In this document: positions 54,484 through 63,007 of the stretch, one piece after another | Numbering within the stretch: position 1 is the first letter of the stretch | How the letters are laid out: the number at the start of each line of letters is the position of its first letter | NCBI GenBank assembly: GCA_036381195.1 | Contig: DASVDH010000012.1 | Coordinates: 1-64,000 of the forward strand | Source of the DNA: RSA9 sp036381195 | GTDB lineage: Bacteria; Gemmatimonadota; Gemmatimonadetes; Longimicrobiales; RSA9 | Length of the DNA: 64,000 nt | Direction of reading: 5' to 3' | Position numbers and translations under genes: made by a program | Notes under the pieces: generated by a model | Databases searched by the model: none | Told to the model about the DNA's origin: nothing | The model's input: only the letters and a program-made list of their open reading frames with translations

Positions 54484-55304
54484 GGGACGACGACGGGCCG
54501 GCCGACGTGCCGGGTCGCCAGCCCGGCGAGGGGCCCGGGCAGCAGCCCCGTGGGCCGGAGATGCGCGGGCCCGGCACGTCCGGCTTCGAGGACGCGACGT
54601 CCGGCCACCGCCGCGTGCCGCCGGACGAGGTGCTGGCGCACGAGCACGCGCTGCCCGAGCACGGCGAGCGCGACTTCGAGCCGGACGTCGAGCGGCTGCA
54701 CCGCCCGATCTACCGCGAGCCGCGCGACCCCATCGAGGGGCGCGAGCCGACGCCGTGGTGGGTGTGGGCCACGGCCGCGGCCGCGCTGTTCTGGGGCGGC
54801 TGGTACCTCGGGCAGCACGGCGGCACGTTCAGCACCGCGACGCACATCGCCTATGCCGAGCGCGTCCCGCCGGTCGCGGCGCAGGTGCAGGCGGGGCAGG
54901 CGCGCGCGGTCGCCGACCCGATCGCGGCCGGCCAGTCCGTCTACCAGCGCAACTGCCAGAGCTGCCACCAGCAGAACGGGCGGGGCATCCCGGGCGCGTT
55001 CCCGCCGCTGGTCGGCTCCGAATGGGTCACCGGCCCGCCGGAGACGCCCATCCGCATCGTGCTCGGCGGGCTCCAGGGCCCGATCGAGGTCGCGGGCCAG
55101 ACGTACGACGGCGTGATGCCCGCGTGGGGCCAGCTCTCGGACGCGGACATCGCCGCCGTCATCTCCTACATCCGTCAGTGGGAGCCGAACGCGGCGCCGG
55201 CCGTCTCGCCCGAGCAGGTCTCCGCCATCCGCCAGCAGATCGCCGGCCGCACCACGCCCTGGTCCGCCGCGGAGCTGCGCGCGCAGGAAGGCGGTGCGCC
55301 GTGA
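54480..55304 (+). CDS. Membrane-anchored mono-haem cytochrome c (CcoP position)
   Basis: 274 residues from ATGA overlap. The acidic N-terminus is followed by a single membrane span (about 94-110) and one haem site CQSCH (159-163). The methionine ligand is probably in GVMPAWGQLSDADIAAVISY. Canonical CcoP has two haem c sites; here only one CxxCH exists. It occupies the CcoP position in the operon and is likely the electron entry subunit. It could alternatively be an independent cytochrome c. The N-terminal ~90 residues are Pro/Arg/Glu-rich and lack similarity to CcoP. Confidence 0.85.
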   Translation: MRDDDGPADVPGRQPGEGPGQQPRGPEMRGPGTSGFEDATSGHRRVPPDEVLAHEHALPEHGERDFEPDVERLHRPIYREPRDPIEGREPTPWWVWATAAAALFWGGWYLGQHGGTFSTATHIAYAERVPPVAAQVQAGQARAVADPIAAGQSVYQRNCQSCHQQNGRGIPGAFPPLVGSEWVTGPPETPIRIVLGGLQGPIEVAGQTYDGVMPAWGQLSDADIAAVISYIRQWEPNAAPAVSPEQVSAIRQQIAGRTTPWSAAELRAQEGGAP

Positions 55305-55837
55305 GCGCGCCCGCGCCGCAGCGGCCACGCGCCGTCTTCGAGCGCTACGCCGTCAGCGCGCTGTTCGCGGACGTGGCCGGCGTGGACCGCGCGCTCGCAG
55401 AGCTGAACCGGCTCGGCGTGCCCCGCGACCTGATGGAGATCGTCGTCTCGGCCCGCGCGGCCGAGCGGTTCTACCCGGGCGCGGCGCGGCGGCCGCGCGG
55501 CGAGGCGCTGCGGTACGCGGGCGCGGGCGCACTGATCGGGCTCGTCGCCGGCGCCGTCATCTCCCTCGTCCTCGTCGCGCTCCCCGGCTTCCTGCCCGCG
55601 AACGAGACCGCGGTCGTCCAGCTCCTCGGCCCCAACTTCGGCACGGTCGCCGGCGCGATCGTCGGCGCGCTGATCGGCCTCGCCGTGCGCCGCCGCGCCG
55701 AGCCACGCTTCCGCCGCGCGGCCGAAGCGCCGGACTCCATCGTCCTCGTCGTCACGCTCCGCACCGAGGAAGAGGCGCGCGAGCTGTTGCGGGTGCTCGA
55801 GCGCGTGGGCGGCCAGGCGCCACGGCTGGAGGAGTGA
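55301..55837 (+). CDS. Hypothetical membrane protein after the oxidase genes
   Basis: 178 residues from overlapping GTGA. A soluble N-terminal region of an alpha-beta type (AVSALFADVAGVDRALAELN) is followed by two membrane helices (AGAGALIGLVAGAVISLVLV and GTVAGAIVGALIGLAV), then a C-terminal strand-helix segment (SIVLVVTLRTEEEARELLRVLERVG) that resembles the N-terminal fold. The layout is like small stress-type membrane proteins with two half-domains. Coupled to the oxidase, it may assist it; no specific function is recognised. Confidence 0.75.
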   Translation: MSAPAPQRPRAVFERYAVSALFADVAGVDRALAELNRLGVPRDLMEIVVSARAAERFYPGAARRPRGEALRYAGAGALIGLVAGAVISLVLVALPGFLPANETAVVQLLGPNFGTVAGAIVGALIGLAVRRRAEPRFRRAAEAPDSIVLVVTLRTEEEARELLRVLERVGGQAPRLEE

Positions 55838-55941
55838 AGGTACGTACTCGTAAACGGGGGGCATAGCCCCCTCCACTCGCCAGCCAGCCAGCCCCGCCGT
55901 AGATTCCGGCGCTCACCGTCCACCCCAACCCAAGGACGCCC

Positions 55942-57042
55942 ATGCGACGCCCGATTCGCCTCACCAGTCTCGCGGCCGTGCTGGCCGCGGCTGCTTGCGC
56001 CGCATCCGCGGATCGGCAGGCCGCGTTCGTCACCCGCCTCGGCAACGACACCGTCGCCGTCGAGCGGGTCACGCGCACCGCGGAGACGTTGCGCGCCGAG
56101 GTGGTGGTGCGCGTGCCGCGGACCCGGCTGCGCGTGTACGAGGTCCGCTTCGACGGTGCGGGCCGCCCCGCGGCCATGACCGTCTCCAGCTACGACCCGG
56201 CCACGGGCCTCGAGCGCGAGCCCACGGAGACGCGCGAGGTGGACCTGAGCGAGGGCTCCGGCATCCCGTTCATCGACTACGTGCACTGGCCGTTCGATCT
56301 GATGATCGAGCAGGCGCGCGCCGCAGGGCAGGACTCGGTGACGCTCGACCTCGTCACGGCGCGGCGCCCGCTGCCGTTCGTCGTCGCCCGCGTCGGAGAG
56401 AACGCGTACACGGCGCGGCACCCGACGCGCGGCGTGATGGACATCGAGGTCGATGGCCAGGGGCGGCTCGTCTCGCTGGACGCGTCCAAGACGACGCGCG
56501 CGCTGCGCGTCACGCGCCAGCCCACGATCGACATCTCCGCGCTCGCGCGCGAGTTCGCCGCGCGCGATGCCGCCGGCAAGCCGATGGGCGAGCTGTCCGG
56601 CCGGGGCGAGTCCACCACCACCGTCGCCGGCGCCGAGATCACGCTGGACTGGGGCCGGCCGCTCAAGCGGGGCCGCGAGATCTTCGGCGTGCTGGTGCCA
56701 TGGAACCGCGTGTGGCGCACCGGCGCCAACGAGGCGACGCGCTTCACCACCAGCCGCGACCTGCGGGCGGGCGGCGCGACGATCCCCGCGGGCGCCTACA
56801 CGCTGTTCACGATCCCGCGGCCCGATGGCTGGACGCTGATCATCAACAAGCGCACGAACATCAACGGGCAGGCGTACGACCCCGAGCACGACCTCGTGCG
56901 CCTCGAGATGCAGGTGCGCGAGCTGCCCGAGGTCGTCGAGGCCTTCACGATCCTCGCCGAGGAGACGCCGGACGGCGGCGGCGTGCTCCGCTTCCAGTGG
57001 GACCGCACGGAGGCGTTCCTGCCGTTCACCGTCGTGCGGTAG
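55942..57042 (+). CDS. DUF2911 domain lipoprotein
   Basis: 366 residues from ATG. Signal peptide with a lipobox-like AAAC (Cys about 19). Residues ~230-330 hold DUF2911: ITLDWGRPLKRGREIFG, VPWNRVWRTGANEATRF, IPAGAYTLFTIPRPDGW and IINK. The first ~200 residues are a beta-rich region of unknown type. DUF2911 proteins are common exported proteins in Bacteroidota and Gemmatimonadota with no proven role. It is transcribed alone, convergent with the metzincin gene. Confidence 0.85.
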   Translation: MRRPIRLTSLAAVLAAAACAASADRQAAFVTRLGNDTVAVERVTRTAETLRAEVVVRVPRTRLRVYEVRFDGAGRPAAMTVSSYDPATGLEREPTETREVDLSEGSGIPFIDYVHWPFDLMIEQARAAGQDSVTLDLVTARRPLPFVVARVGENAYTARHPTRGVMDIEVDGQGRLVSLDASKTTRALRVTRQPTIDISALAREFAARDAAGKPMGELSGRGESTTTVAGAEITLDWGRPLKRGREIFGVLVPWNRVWRTGANEATRFTTSRDLRAGGATIPAGAYTLFTIPRPDGWTLIINKRTNINGQAYDPEHDLVRLEMQVRELPEVVEAFTILAEETPDGGGVLRFQWDRTEAFLPFTVVR

Positions 57043-57126
57043 AGATGCGGGCGGGCGGCACCGGGATGGCGCCGCCCGCCCGCGTCTCCCCGCCGCTCCC
57101 GGCACGTGCCGGGTGCGGCCGTCGCC

Positions 57127-59691
57127 TCACCGCTGCACGGCCACGCGCCGGCGCGTGCTCCCGACCCCGTCCGAAAAGACCAGCTCGAGCTCGGCCGCGC
57201 TGCTCCGCACCAGCGCCGTGCCGCTGCGGGCGAACGAGAGGATCTCGCCCGTCCCCGGGTCGCGGACCACGGCCAGCGGGAACGCGGCGGCGTTCCAGCG
57301 GACGCGGACATCGCCGGAGGCCACCGCCTCCGCCATCGGCGCGGGTGAGACTCGCGCCTGCGCGAGCGTGCGCGCGCGCTCGGCGGCCGGCGCGCCGGGG
57401 CCGGTCAGCCGGAGCCGCGCCAGCCGCTGCGGCTGAGCCAGCGAGGCGGGCAGCGCGAACGCGAAGTGCCGCGCGTCACGCGGACCATGCCCCGGCGCTT
57501 CGCCGGCGAAGGAGAGCTCGAACAGGACGCCGCCCGCTGCGTCCAGTCCCTGGAGCGTATAGGGTCCGGGCGCGGCAGGCAACGCGGGCCGCGTCTCGGC
57601 CTCGAATGCCGGCTCGAGCACGAGCGTGCGGCCGTCCATCCGGCCCCAGACGACGAGTGCCGGCTCCCGGGCGGCGGCGTACGCCGGCCGGGCCGCCGCC
57701 TCATTCTCGCGGAACTGAAGCACGGCGCGGAACGTGTAGTCGCTGATCCACTCGGGCGAGCAGTACGACATCAGGTCGACATGGGTCGTCGGCCGCGTGA
57801 TCTCGCCCGTGGCCACGTCCAGCCCGTAGACGCCGATCGACCCGTTCGGGTACGGGTAGGCCGGGTCCGGGTTGGCCGGGTCCCCGCAGTCTACGTGCAG
57901 CCGGCCGAAGTTGTGGCCCCACTCGTGCGCGGCGGTCCACGCGCCGCAGGCGTCCAGCCCGATCGCGACCGGGAACCCGACGTAGCCCAGGCCACAGTAC
58001 GGCGAGGTGCCGGCGATGGGGAGCACGCCGTAGTAGTACTCCTGGCGTCCGTCGGCGGTGCGGAGCGCGCGGATCTCGCTGATGATGGTCTGCCACGCCG
58101 AATCCGTGCTCGTCGTCGTCACGCTGCTCGTGAACGGCTCGCTGCGCACGGCCGCGTTCGCGCCGGGCAGCGGGAAGACCTTCAGCGCATTGACGAGGTA
58201 GCTCCCCGCGTTGCCGTCGTTCACGTTCCCGGTGACCGTGCTCGCGCCCATGATGCGGACGGGGACGAAATAGACCTGGAACGGCGGCAGCGACCGCACG
58301 TCCAGCGGGAGCACCGCGCCGGCGGATGGGAAGGTGTTGTTGCTGTCGTCCCCTTCCGGCACGTCGTCGTTCGGGTCCACCGTGACGCGGATCCCGAGTC
58401 CGGGCGCGATCATGGCGCCGGGCACCCGCAGATTCCACGAGCTGCTGAAGGCCCCCTCGTCCATCGCGGTGGGCACCGAGGCCGACGGCGCGGGGATCGT
58501 GTCGCTCGCGATCAGCGTCGTGCCGTCGAAGAACTCGACGTACACATCGGGCTGCACCGACCTGGCCTCGGTCGCGACCACGAAGACGCGCAGGTAAGCA
58601 TCGCGGCCGGCAACGAGGGGCACGTCGCGCGCGAGCGTCTGCGTGCTCTGGACCAGGTAGACGCCGGCAATGGAGAGGTCCATGGGGTCCAGCGCCGTCG
58701 CGCTGAACACGACGGGTGGCAACCCTGCCGGGCGCGCCGTGACGCTGTTGGGCCCCGGCGTCAGCCCCAGCGTCAGCCGGGTCGAGGCCGTGCCGGCCGC
58801 GTCCGTGATAGATGTCGCCGGATCCACCCACCCGCCCCCGGCGGTGACTTCCCACTCGACCGCGATCCCGGCGATGCCGTTGCCGTGCGCGTCCGCGACC
58901 TTCACGACGAGCGGCTGCTCGAGCTGCAAGCCCGCCGGTCCGGCTTGCCCATCGCCCGACGCCGGGGACGCAGCCGCGGGCGGGCCGGGCGCCGCCGCCG
59001 CCGTGAACACCGTGAAGATCGACTGGTTGGCCGAGGCCGTGACGCGCTGCTCTCCGGCCCGCGTGCCCAGCGTCCAAACTGCCTGCGCGCGCCCGTTCGC
59101 GTCGGTCGTCTCGCTGCTCGGGCTGACGCTGCCGCCGCCCTCCTCGACCAACCAGCTCACGTTCGTGCCCGCGATCGGGTTGCCGTACGCATCCACGACC
59201 TCGACCACCAGCGGCGCCGCGAGCGGCTCGCCCACCGTCGCCGCCTGTCCGTCGCCGGAGATCCGCCTGACCGAGGTCGGCGGGCCCGGCTCCGCCCGGG
59301 CCGAGAACACGACCGGATCGAGCCCCCGCACGGTCGCCGTCGCCGTTTGCGGGCCCGCCGTCGTACCGAGCGTCCAGGTCGCGCGCGCGATGCCGTCCAG
59401 CCCGGTTCGCGCCACGGCGGGTTCGACCGATCCGCTGCCGGCCCCGACGGCGAACGCGACCTCCACCTCCGGCACCGGGTTGTCGAACCGGTCCGTGACC
59501 AGCACGGCCAGCGACTCCGGCGTACGCTCCGCGACGGTGCCGGCCTGGTCGGCGCCCGCCATGATGCGGCTCGCCGCGGGCTCGACCGGGACGACCCTCA
59601 GGGGGGAAGACTCCTCGCCGCACGCGCCCAGGACGAGCAGCGCGATGGCGGCCATCGTGTGTTCGATCGGTCGCTTCGTGGTTCGGATCAT
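57127..59691 (-). CDS. Secreted metzincin-type metalloprotease lipoprotein with Ig-like (Big-1) domains
   Basis: 854 residues from ATG. Lipobox LLVLGAC (Cys about 24). Three Ig-like bacterial domains (about 30-135, 136-235, 236-335), each with a recurring VxVxDxxGNPV-type core and TWTLGT. Residues ~345-480 are a CARDB-like region (DPNDDVPEGDDSNNTF). A protease region follows with AAHEWGHNFGRLH, the HExxHxxGxxH zinc motif, and the Met-turn LMSYC. The C-terminal ~180 residues are beta-rich. It is likely anchored on the outer membrane surface as an exoprotease. The target is unknown. Confidence 0.9.
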   Translation of the reverse strand: MIRTTKRPIEHTMAAIALLVLGACGEESSPLRVVPVEPAASRIMAGADQAGTVAERTPESLAVLVTDRFDNPVPEVEVAFAVGAGSGSVEPAVARTGLDGIARATWTLGTTAGPQTATATVRGLDPVVFSARAEPGPPTSVRRISGDGQAATVGEPLAAPLVVEVVDAYGNPIAGTNVSWLVEEGGGSVSPSSETTDANGRAQAVWTLGTRAGEQRVTASANQSIFTVFTAAAAPGPPAAASPASGDGQAGPAGLQLEQPLVVKVADAHGNGIAGIAVEWEVTAGGGWVDPATSITDAAGTASTRLTLGLTPGPNSVTARPAGLPPVVFSATALDPMDLSIAGVYLVQSTQTLARDVPLVAGRDAYLRVFVVATEARSVQPDVYVEFFDGTTLIASDTIPAPSASVPTAMDEGAFSSSWNLRVPGAMIAPGLGIRVTVDPNDDVPEGDDSNNTFPSAGAVLPLDVRSLPPFQVYFVPVRIMGASTVTGNVNDGNAGSYLVNALKVFPLPGANAAVRSEPFTSSVTTTSTDSAWQTIISEIRALRTADGRQEYYYGVLPIAGTSPYCGLGYVGFPVAIGLDACGAWTAAHEWGHNFGRLHVDCGDPANPDPAYPYPNGSIGVYGLDVATGEITRPTTHVDLMSYCSPEWISDYTFRAVLQFRENEAAARPAYAAAREPALVVWGRMDGRTLVLEPAFEAETRPALPAAPGPYTLQGLDAAGGVLFELSFAGEAPGHGPRDARHFAFALPASLAQPQRLARLRLTGPGAPAAERARTLAQARVSPAPMAEAVASGDVRVRWNAAAFPLAVVRDPGTGEILSFARSGTALVRSSAAELELVFSDGVGSTRRRVAVQR

Positions 59692-59747
59692 GGGTCTCGC
59701 TCCAGCGCGTGCGGGTGGCGTGAATCGCGTGGCTGACGCACGCGGGT

Positions 59748-60278
59748 TCAGAAGCCGAGGCCGAGCGAGAGCCGCGGCACGTGGAAGCGGAACGGCTCGG
59801 AGACGTCATCCTCGCCGTACTCGCCCGTGAGATCGCTGAATGCGAGCGCGACCCTGAAGGCGCCCAACCGGACCGCCATCATCGCGCCCGCGAGGACGCC
59901 CCCGGCATCCCGCTCGATCCCGGACCAACCCTCCTCGGAGTACAGTCCGTAGCCGCCGAACGCGGCCAGCTCGAGCGGGCCGGCCGTGACGAGGCGCACG
60001 GCCAGCCCCCCACCCGCGAGCAGGGACTCGTAGTCTCCGCCGGTGCCGACCATCCCCAGCGCCAGCACGGAGACGCGACGGTACCCGACCTGGAGGAGCC
60101 CGCCGCCCGCGTAGTGCAGCCGATCGACGTCCGTGCCGATGGAGCCCAGCGCGAGCGCGCGCGCGTGGACATCGCCGTCGCCTCGCTGCCGGCCGGGCGC
60201 CTCCTGCGCGGCGAGCTCGGGCGCCGCGGCGAGCAACGCGACGACTGCGAAGAGACACGGCCGGATGCATTGAAACAT
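59748..60278 (-). CDS. Predicted outer-membrane beta-barrel protein
   Basis: 176 residues from ATG. Signal peptide ending AAPELAAQ. It has repeated short strands (GGLLQVGYRRVSVLALGMVG, LELAAFGGYGLYSEEG) and a terminal FHVPRLSLGLGF, the alternating pattern and final Phe used for barrel insertion by BAM. No specific family is recognised. It lies upstream of the metzincin gene on the same strand (56 bases), so they may be co-transcribed. Confidence 0.72.
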   Translation of the reverse strand: MFQCIRPCLFAVVALLAAAPELAAQEAPGRQRGDGDVHARALALGSIGTDVDRLHYAGGGLLQVGYRRVSVLALGMVGTGGDYESLLAGGGLAVRLVTAGPLELAAFGGYGLYSEEGWSGIERDAGGVLAGAMMAVRLGAFRVALAFSDLTGEYGEDDVSEPFRFHVPRLSLGLGF

Positions 60279-60623
60279 CGTGGTCTCCTCGGGACTGGGA
60301 TGGGCTGAGACGGGTGCGGCCGACGGGTTTTCCTCGCCACGGTGATGGCTGCGGCGAGCCGGGGAAGGGAGGCGGCCTCACGCGCGGCGTGGACGCCAGC
60401 CGACGCGGGCCACGACGCGGCCGCGCGGGACAAATCTGGCGCCGCCCCCGCCGCCCTCGCAAGATGCGCGGCACGCAGCCGGCGGTGCGGCCACCCGGCC
60501 CGTGGACACGACCTTGCCCTGAAGGCCCAATCTTGATTATCGTTTAACCCGGTCCTCCCGGGCTCGACGCCCTCTCCCCACCACGCCTGCCGGTCAAGGG
60601 CGACGAGACTTCCGCCTGCCGGC
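60279..60623. other. Intergenic region with divergent promoters
   Basis: 345 bases between the minus-strand barrel gene and the plus-strand DUF898 gene. The AT-richer stretch 60528-60548 (CAATCTTGATTATCGTTTAA) stands out from the GC-rich flanks; GATTAT with TTGCCC 15 bases before it is a weak promoter candidate for DUF898. No gene is seen. Confidence 0.4.
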
Positions 60624-61631
60624 GTGTCGTTCCGAACCGCTCCGGAGGCCCCCTTGCCAAATATCGTCCGCCGCATCGGTTGCCGGGGTCGTGGCGACGA
60701 CCTCTTCCTCCTCTCCATCGGCAATCTCCTCCGCACCATCCTGACGCTCGGCATCTACGAGCCGTGGGCCCGGACGCGCGTGCGCCGGTACCTGTGGAGC
60801 GCGGTCGAGTTCGGCGGCGAGCCGTTCGTCTATCACGGAACCGGCAAGGAGCTCTTCATCGGCCGCATCAAAGGCACGCTCCTCATCTGGGGCATCTTCT
60901 TCCTCGCGGGAGCGATCGCCGCGGGCATCGGGTTCGCGTTCGGACCCGCTGCGGTCGAGAGCGGCGTCATCGAGCTGATCCTCTGGCCGTTGCTCGCCGC
61001 GGGATTCGCCGTACTGTTCTCCGTCGCGATCGTCGGTGCGCGCCGCTACCGCATGAGCCGCACATCCTGGCGCGGCATCCGGTTCTCGTTCCGCGGGAGC
61101 TGGAGGCAATACCTCCCGATCCTCCTGAGCCGCGCGCTCGTGCCACTCACGTTCGGCCTGGCCTACCCCTTCGTCTACATCCGGGAGGCGCGCTTCATCA
61201 TCACGGGAACGCGCTTCGGCAACACGCCGTTCGCCTTCGATGGCTCCGGCCGCGACCTCTTCGGCCCCTGGCTCAAGGCGCTGGTCCTCACGCCGCTCAC
61301 GCTCGGCCTCTACTGGTTCTGGTTCGCCGCCGAGCGGCACCGCTACGTGTGGGGCCACACCCGGTTCGGCGACGCCCGGTTCATGTCGGCCGTCGATGGC
61401 CGCGGCTTGCTCGGCCTGTGGCTCGGCAACCTGCTCCTGCTCGTCATCACGCTCGGCGTCGCCTGGCCGTTCGTCACGATCCGGCGCCTCATGTTCCTGA
61501 CCGACCACCTGGTCGTCGTCGGCGCACCGGACCTGGACGCCGTCGTGCAGGACGCGCAGGAGGCTTCGGCCGCGGGCGAGGGCGTGGCCGCCGCGCTGGA
61601 CTTCGACACGGATCTCGGGCTCGCGATCTGA
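60624..61631 (+). CDS. DUF898 (YjgN) family membrane protein
   Basis: 335 residues from GTG. Several hydrophobic segments and three copies of the DUF898 motif: FHGTGKELF-like YHGTGKELFIG, FRGSWRQYL and FDGSGRDLFGPW, each with a following membrane helix, plus TLGIYEPWARTRVRRYLWS. The family is uncharacterised. It is followed at 39 bases by an M48-type metallopeptidase, a pairing common for DUF898 genes, which suggests joint membrane quality control. Confidence 0.88.
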   Translation: MSFRTAPEAPLPNIVRRIGCRGRGDDLFLLSIGNLLRTILTLGIYEPWARTRVRRYLWSAVEFGGEPFVYHGTGKELFIGRIKGTLLIWGIFFLAGAIAAGIGFAFGPAAVESGVIELILWPLLAAGFAVLFSVAIVGARRYRMSRTSWRGIRFSFRGSWRQYLPILLSRALVPLTFGLAYPFVYIREARFIITGTRFGNTPFAFDGSGRDLFGPWLKALVLTPLTLGLYWFWFAAERHRYVWGHTRFGDARFMSAVDGRGLLGLWLGNLLLLVITLGVAWPFVTIRRLMFLTDHLVVVGAPDLDAVVQDAQEASAAGEGVAAALDFDTDLGLAI

Positions 61632-61670
61632 GCCGCCACCCCCTGCGCGACGCGAGCCGATCCTCCGACC

Positions 61671-62768
61671 ATGGACGAACCCTCTCAGCAGACCCGCTGG
61701 CCCGGCTGGTACTACGACGGCCGCACCGCTCGCCGGGAGCCCGTCACCGTGATGATCGGCCCGGGCGGCATCGGGCTCCTGGGCGAGGACGGCCGGGTCC
61801 GGTTCTGGCCGTTCGAGGAGCTGCGCCAGACGCAGGGTGCGTTCGCCCACGAGCCCGTTCGCCTCGAGCGCGGCGACGAGGCGCCCGAGGCCCTCGTCGT
61901 GGATGACCGCGCGTTCCTCAGCGCCCTCCACGCGGCCGCGCCCCGGCACTCCAGCCGCTTCCGGCGGCCCCGTCAGTTCGGGCGGCAGGCCCGGCTCGCC
62001 ACCGCCGGGACGGTCGCCATCCTGGGCGCCGCCCTGGCCACGTACCTCTGGGGCGTGCCCGCGCTCGCCGCGCACCTGGCCGACAACGTCCCGGCCGCCT
62101 GGGAGGAGCGCATCGGCGAGCAGGCCGCCGCGGAGCTGACCGCCGGCCTCGGCCGGTGCGAGGACCCGGCGCTGCAGCGCGCGATCGAGCAGATGGCCGC
62201 GGCGCTGGCGCGAGCAGCCGGCCTCTCGCCCGATGCGTTCCGCATCCACGTCGCGGACGACGCGCTGGTGAACGCGTTCGCGCTGCCCGGCGGCACCATC
62301 ATCCTCTTCCGCGGATTGATCGAGCACGCGGAAACGCCGGACGAGCTCGCCGGCGTGCTCGCCCACGAAATGCAGCACGTCGCGCTGCGCCACTCCACCC
62401 AGGCGCTGCTGCGGGAGCTGCCCGTCCGCATCCTGATCGCCGGCCTGGCCGGTGATGCGCCCACGCTCGGCCAGGCGCTCCACGCGGCCGCGACGCTCCG
62501 CTCCCTCCACTTCAGCCGCGAGGCGGAGCGCGAGGCGGACCGCGCCGCCGTAGCGATGCTGGCCGCGGCGGGCGCCGACCCGCGCGGCCTCGCCGCGTTT
62601 CTCACCCGCCTCGAGCGGGAAGACGCCGGCGTGCCGGCGTACTTCTCGACCCACCCGCCGACCCGCGAACGCGTGACCGCGCTCGCGACGCTCGCGCCCG
62701 CCCCCGACCCCGCCGCGGCCTGGCCCTCCATCGCCGACTGGGAGACGATCCGGCACTCCTGCCGGTGA
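61671..62768 (+). CDS. M48-family membrane metallopeptidase
   Basis: 365 residues from ATG. An N-terminal soluble part (about 1-100), one membrane span (about 112-130), then the peptidase: VLAHEMQHVALRHSTQ (HExxH) and EAEREADRAAVAML (the third ligand Glu and Asp), followed by HPPTRERV. It resembles BepA/HtpX-type peptidases that degrade misfolded outer-membrane or membrane proteins. It probably acts in the periplasm or at the membrane with the DUF898 partner. Confidence 0.9.
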   Translation: MDEPSQQTRWPGWYYDGRTARREPVTVMIGPGGIGLLGEDGRVRFWPFEELRQTQGAFAHEPVRLERGDEAPEALVVDDRAFLSALHAAAPRHSSRFRRPRQFGRQARLATAGTVAILGAALATYLWGVPALAAHLADNVPAAWEERIGEQAAAELTAGLGRCEDPALQRAIEQMAAALARAAGLSPDAFRIHVADDALVNAFALPGGTIILFRGLIEHAETPDELAGVLAHEMQHVALRHSTQALLRELPVRILIAGLAGDAPTLGQALHAAATLRSLHFSREAEREADRAAVAMLAAAGADPRGLAAFLTRLEREDAGVPAYFSTHPPTRERVTALATLAPAPDPAAAWPSIADWETIRHSCR

Positions 62769-62891
62769 GGCCGGCCCACCCGGGTCACCGCCGGGTTGAG
62801 CCGCGCGTTGCTCCACCGACCGTGGTCCCGTTCGGGCCGGCTCGACGACGGCGTCGCACCGGCCCGGCGCCTCTCCGGGCCGGCCCTGCCC

Positions 62892-62934
62892 GTAACGGCC
62901 GTTACACGACCGTTACGTCCGTGTGATCGGGGCC
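62892..62934 (+). promoter_or_regulatory. PHO-box-like 11-bp direct repeats and palindrome
   Basis: A 14-base palindrome GTAACGGCCGTTAC (62892-62905) is followed by GTTAC at 62901, GTTAC at 62912 and GTGAT at 62923, each exactly 11 bases apart. Eleven-base period direct repeats are the layout of PhoB/PhoP boxes (7-base half plus 4-base spacer; GTTCACC-type units in Streptomyces). The site lies about 75 bases upstream of a porin gene of the phosphate-selective family. The only other content of this 239-base gap is promoter sequence. Confidence 0.55.
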
Positions 62935-63007
62935 GTGACGCGGCCGTGCGATCTTCGAGCACGATCCACGACGCTGTCGATCGCGTTCCCGAAGCCGGGA
63001 TTGACGC

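Noticed and set aside
60594..62816. 740-residue open frame on the minus strand opposite the DUF898 and M48 genes
   Set aside because: Same GC-bias artefact; composition (runs of RGE, AER, DDRH) and lack of a start context do not support it.
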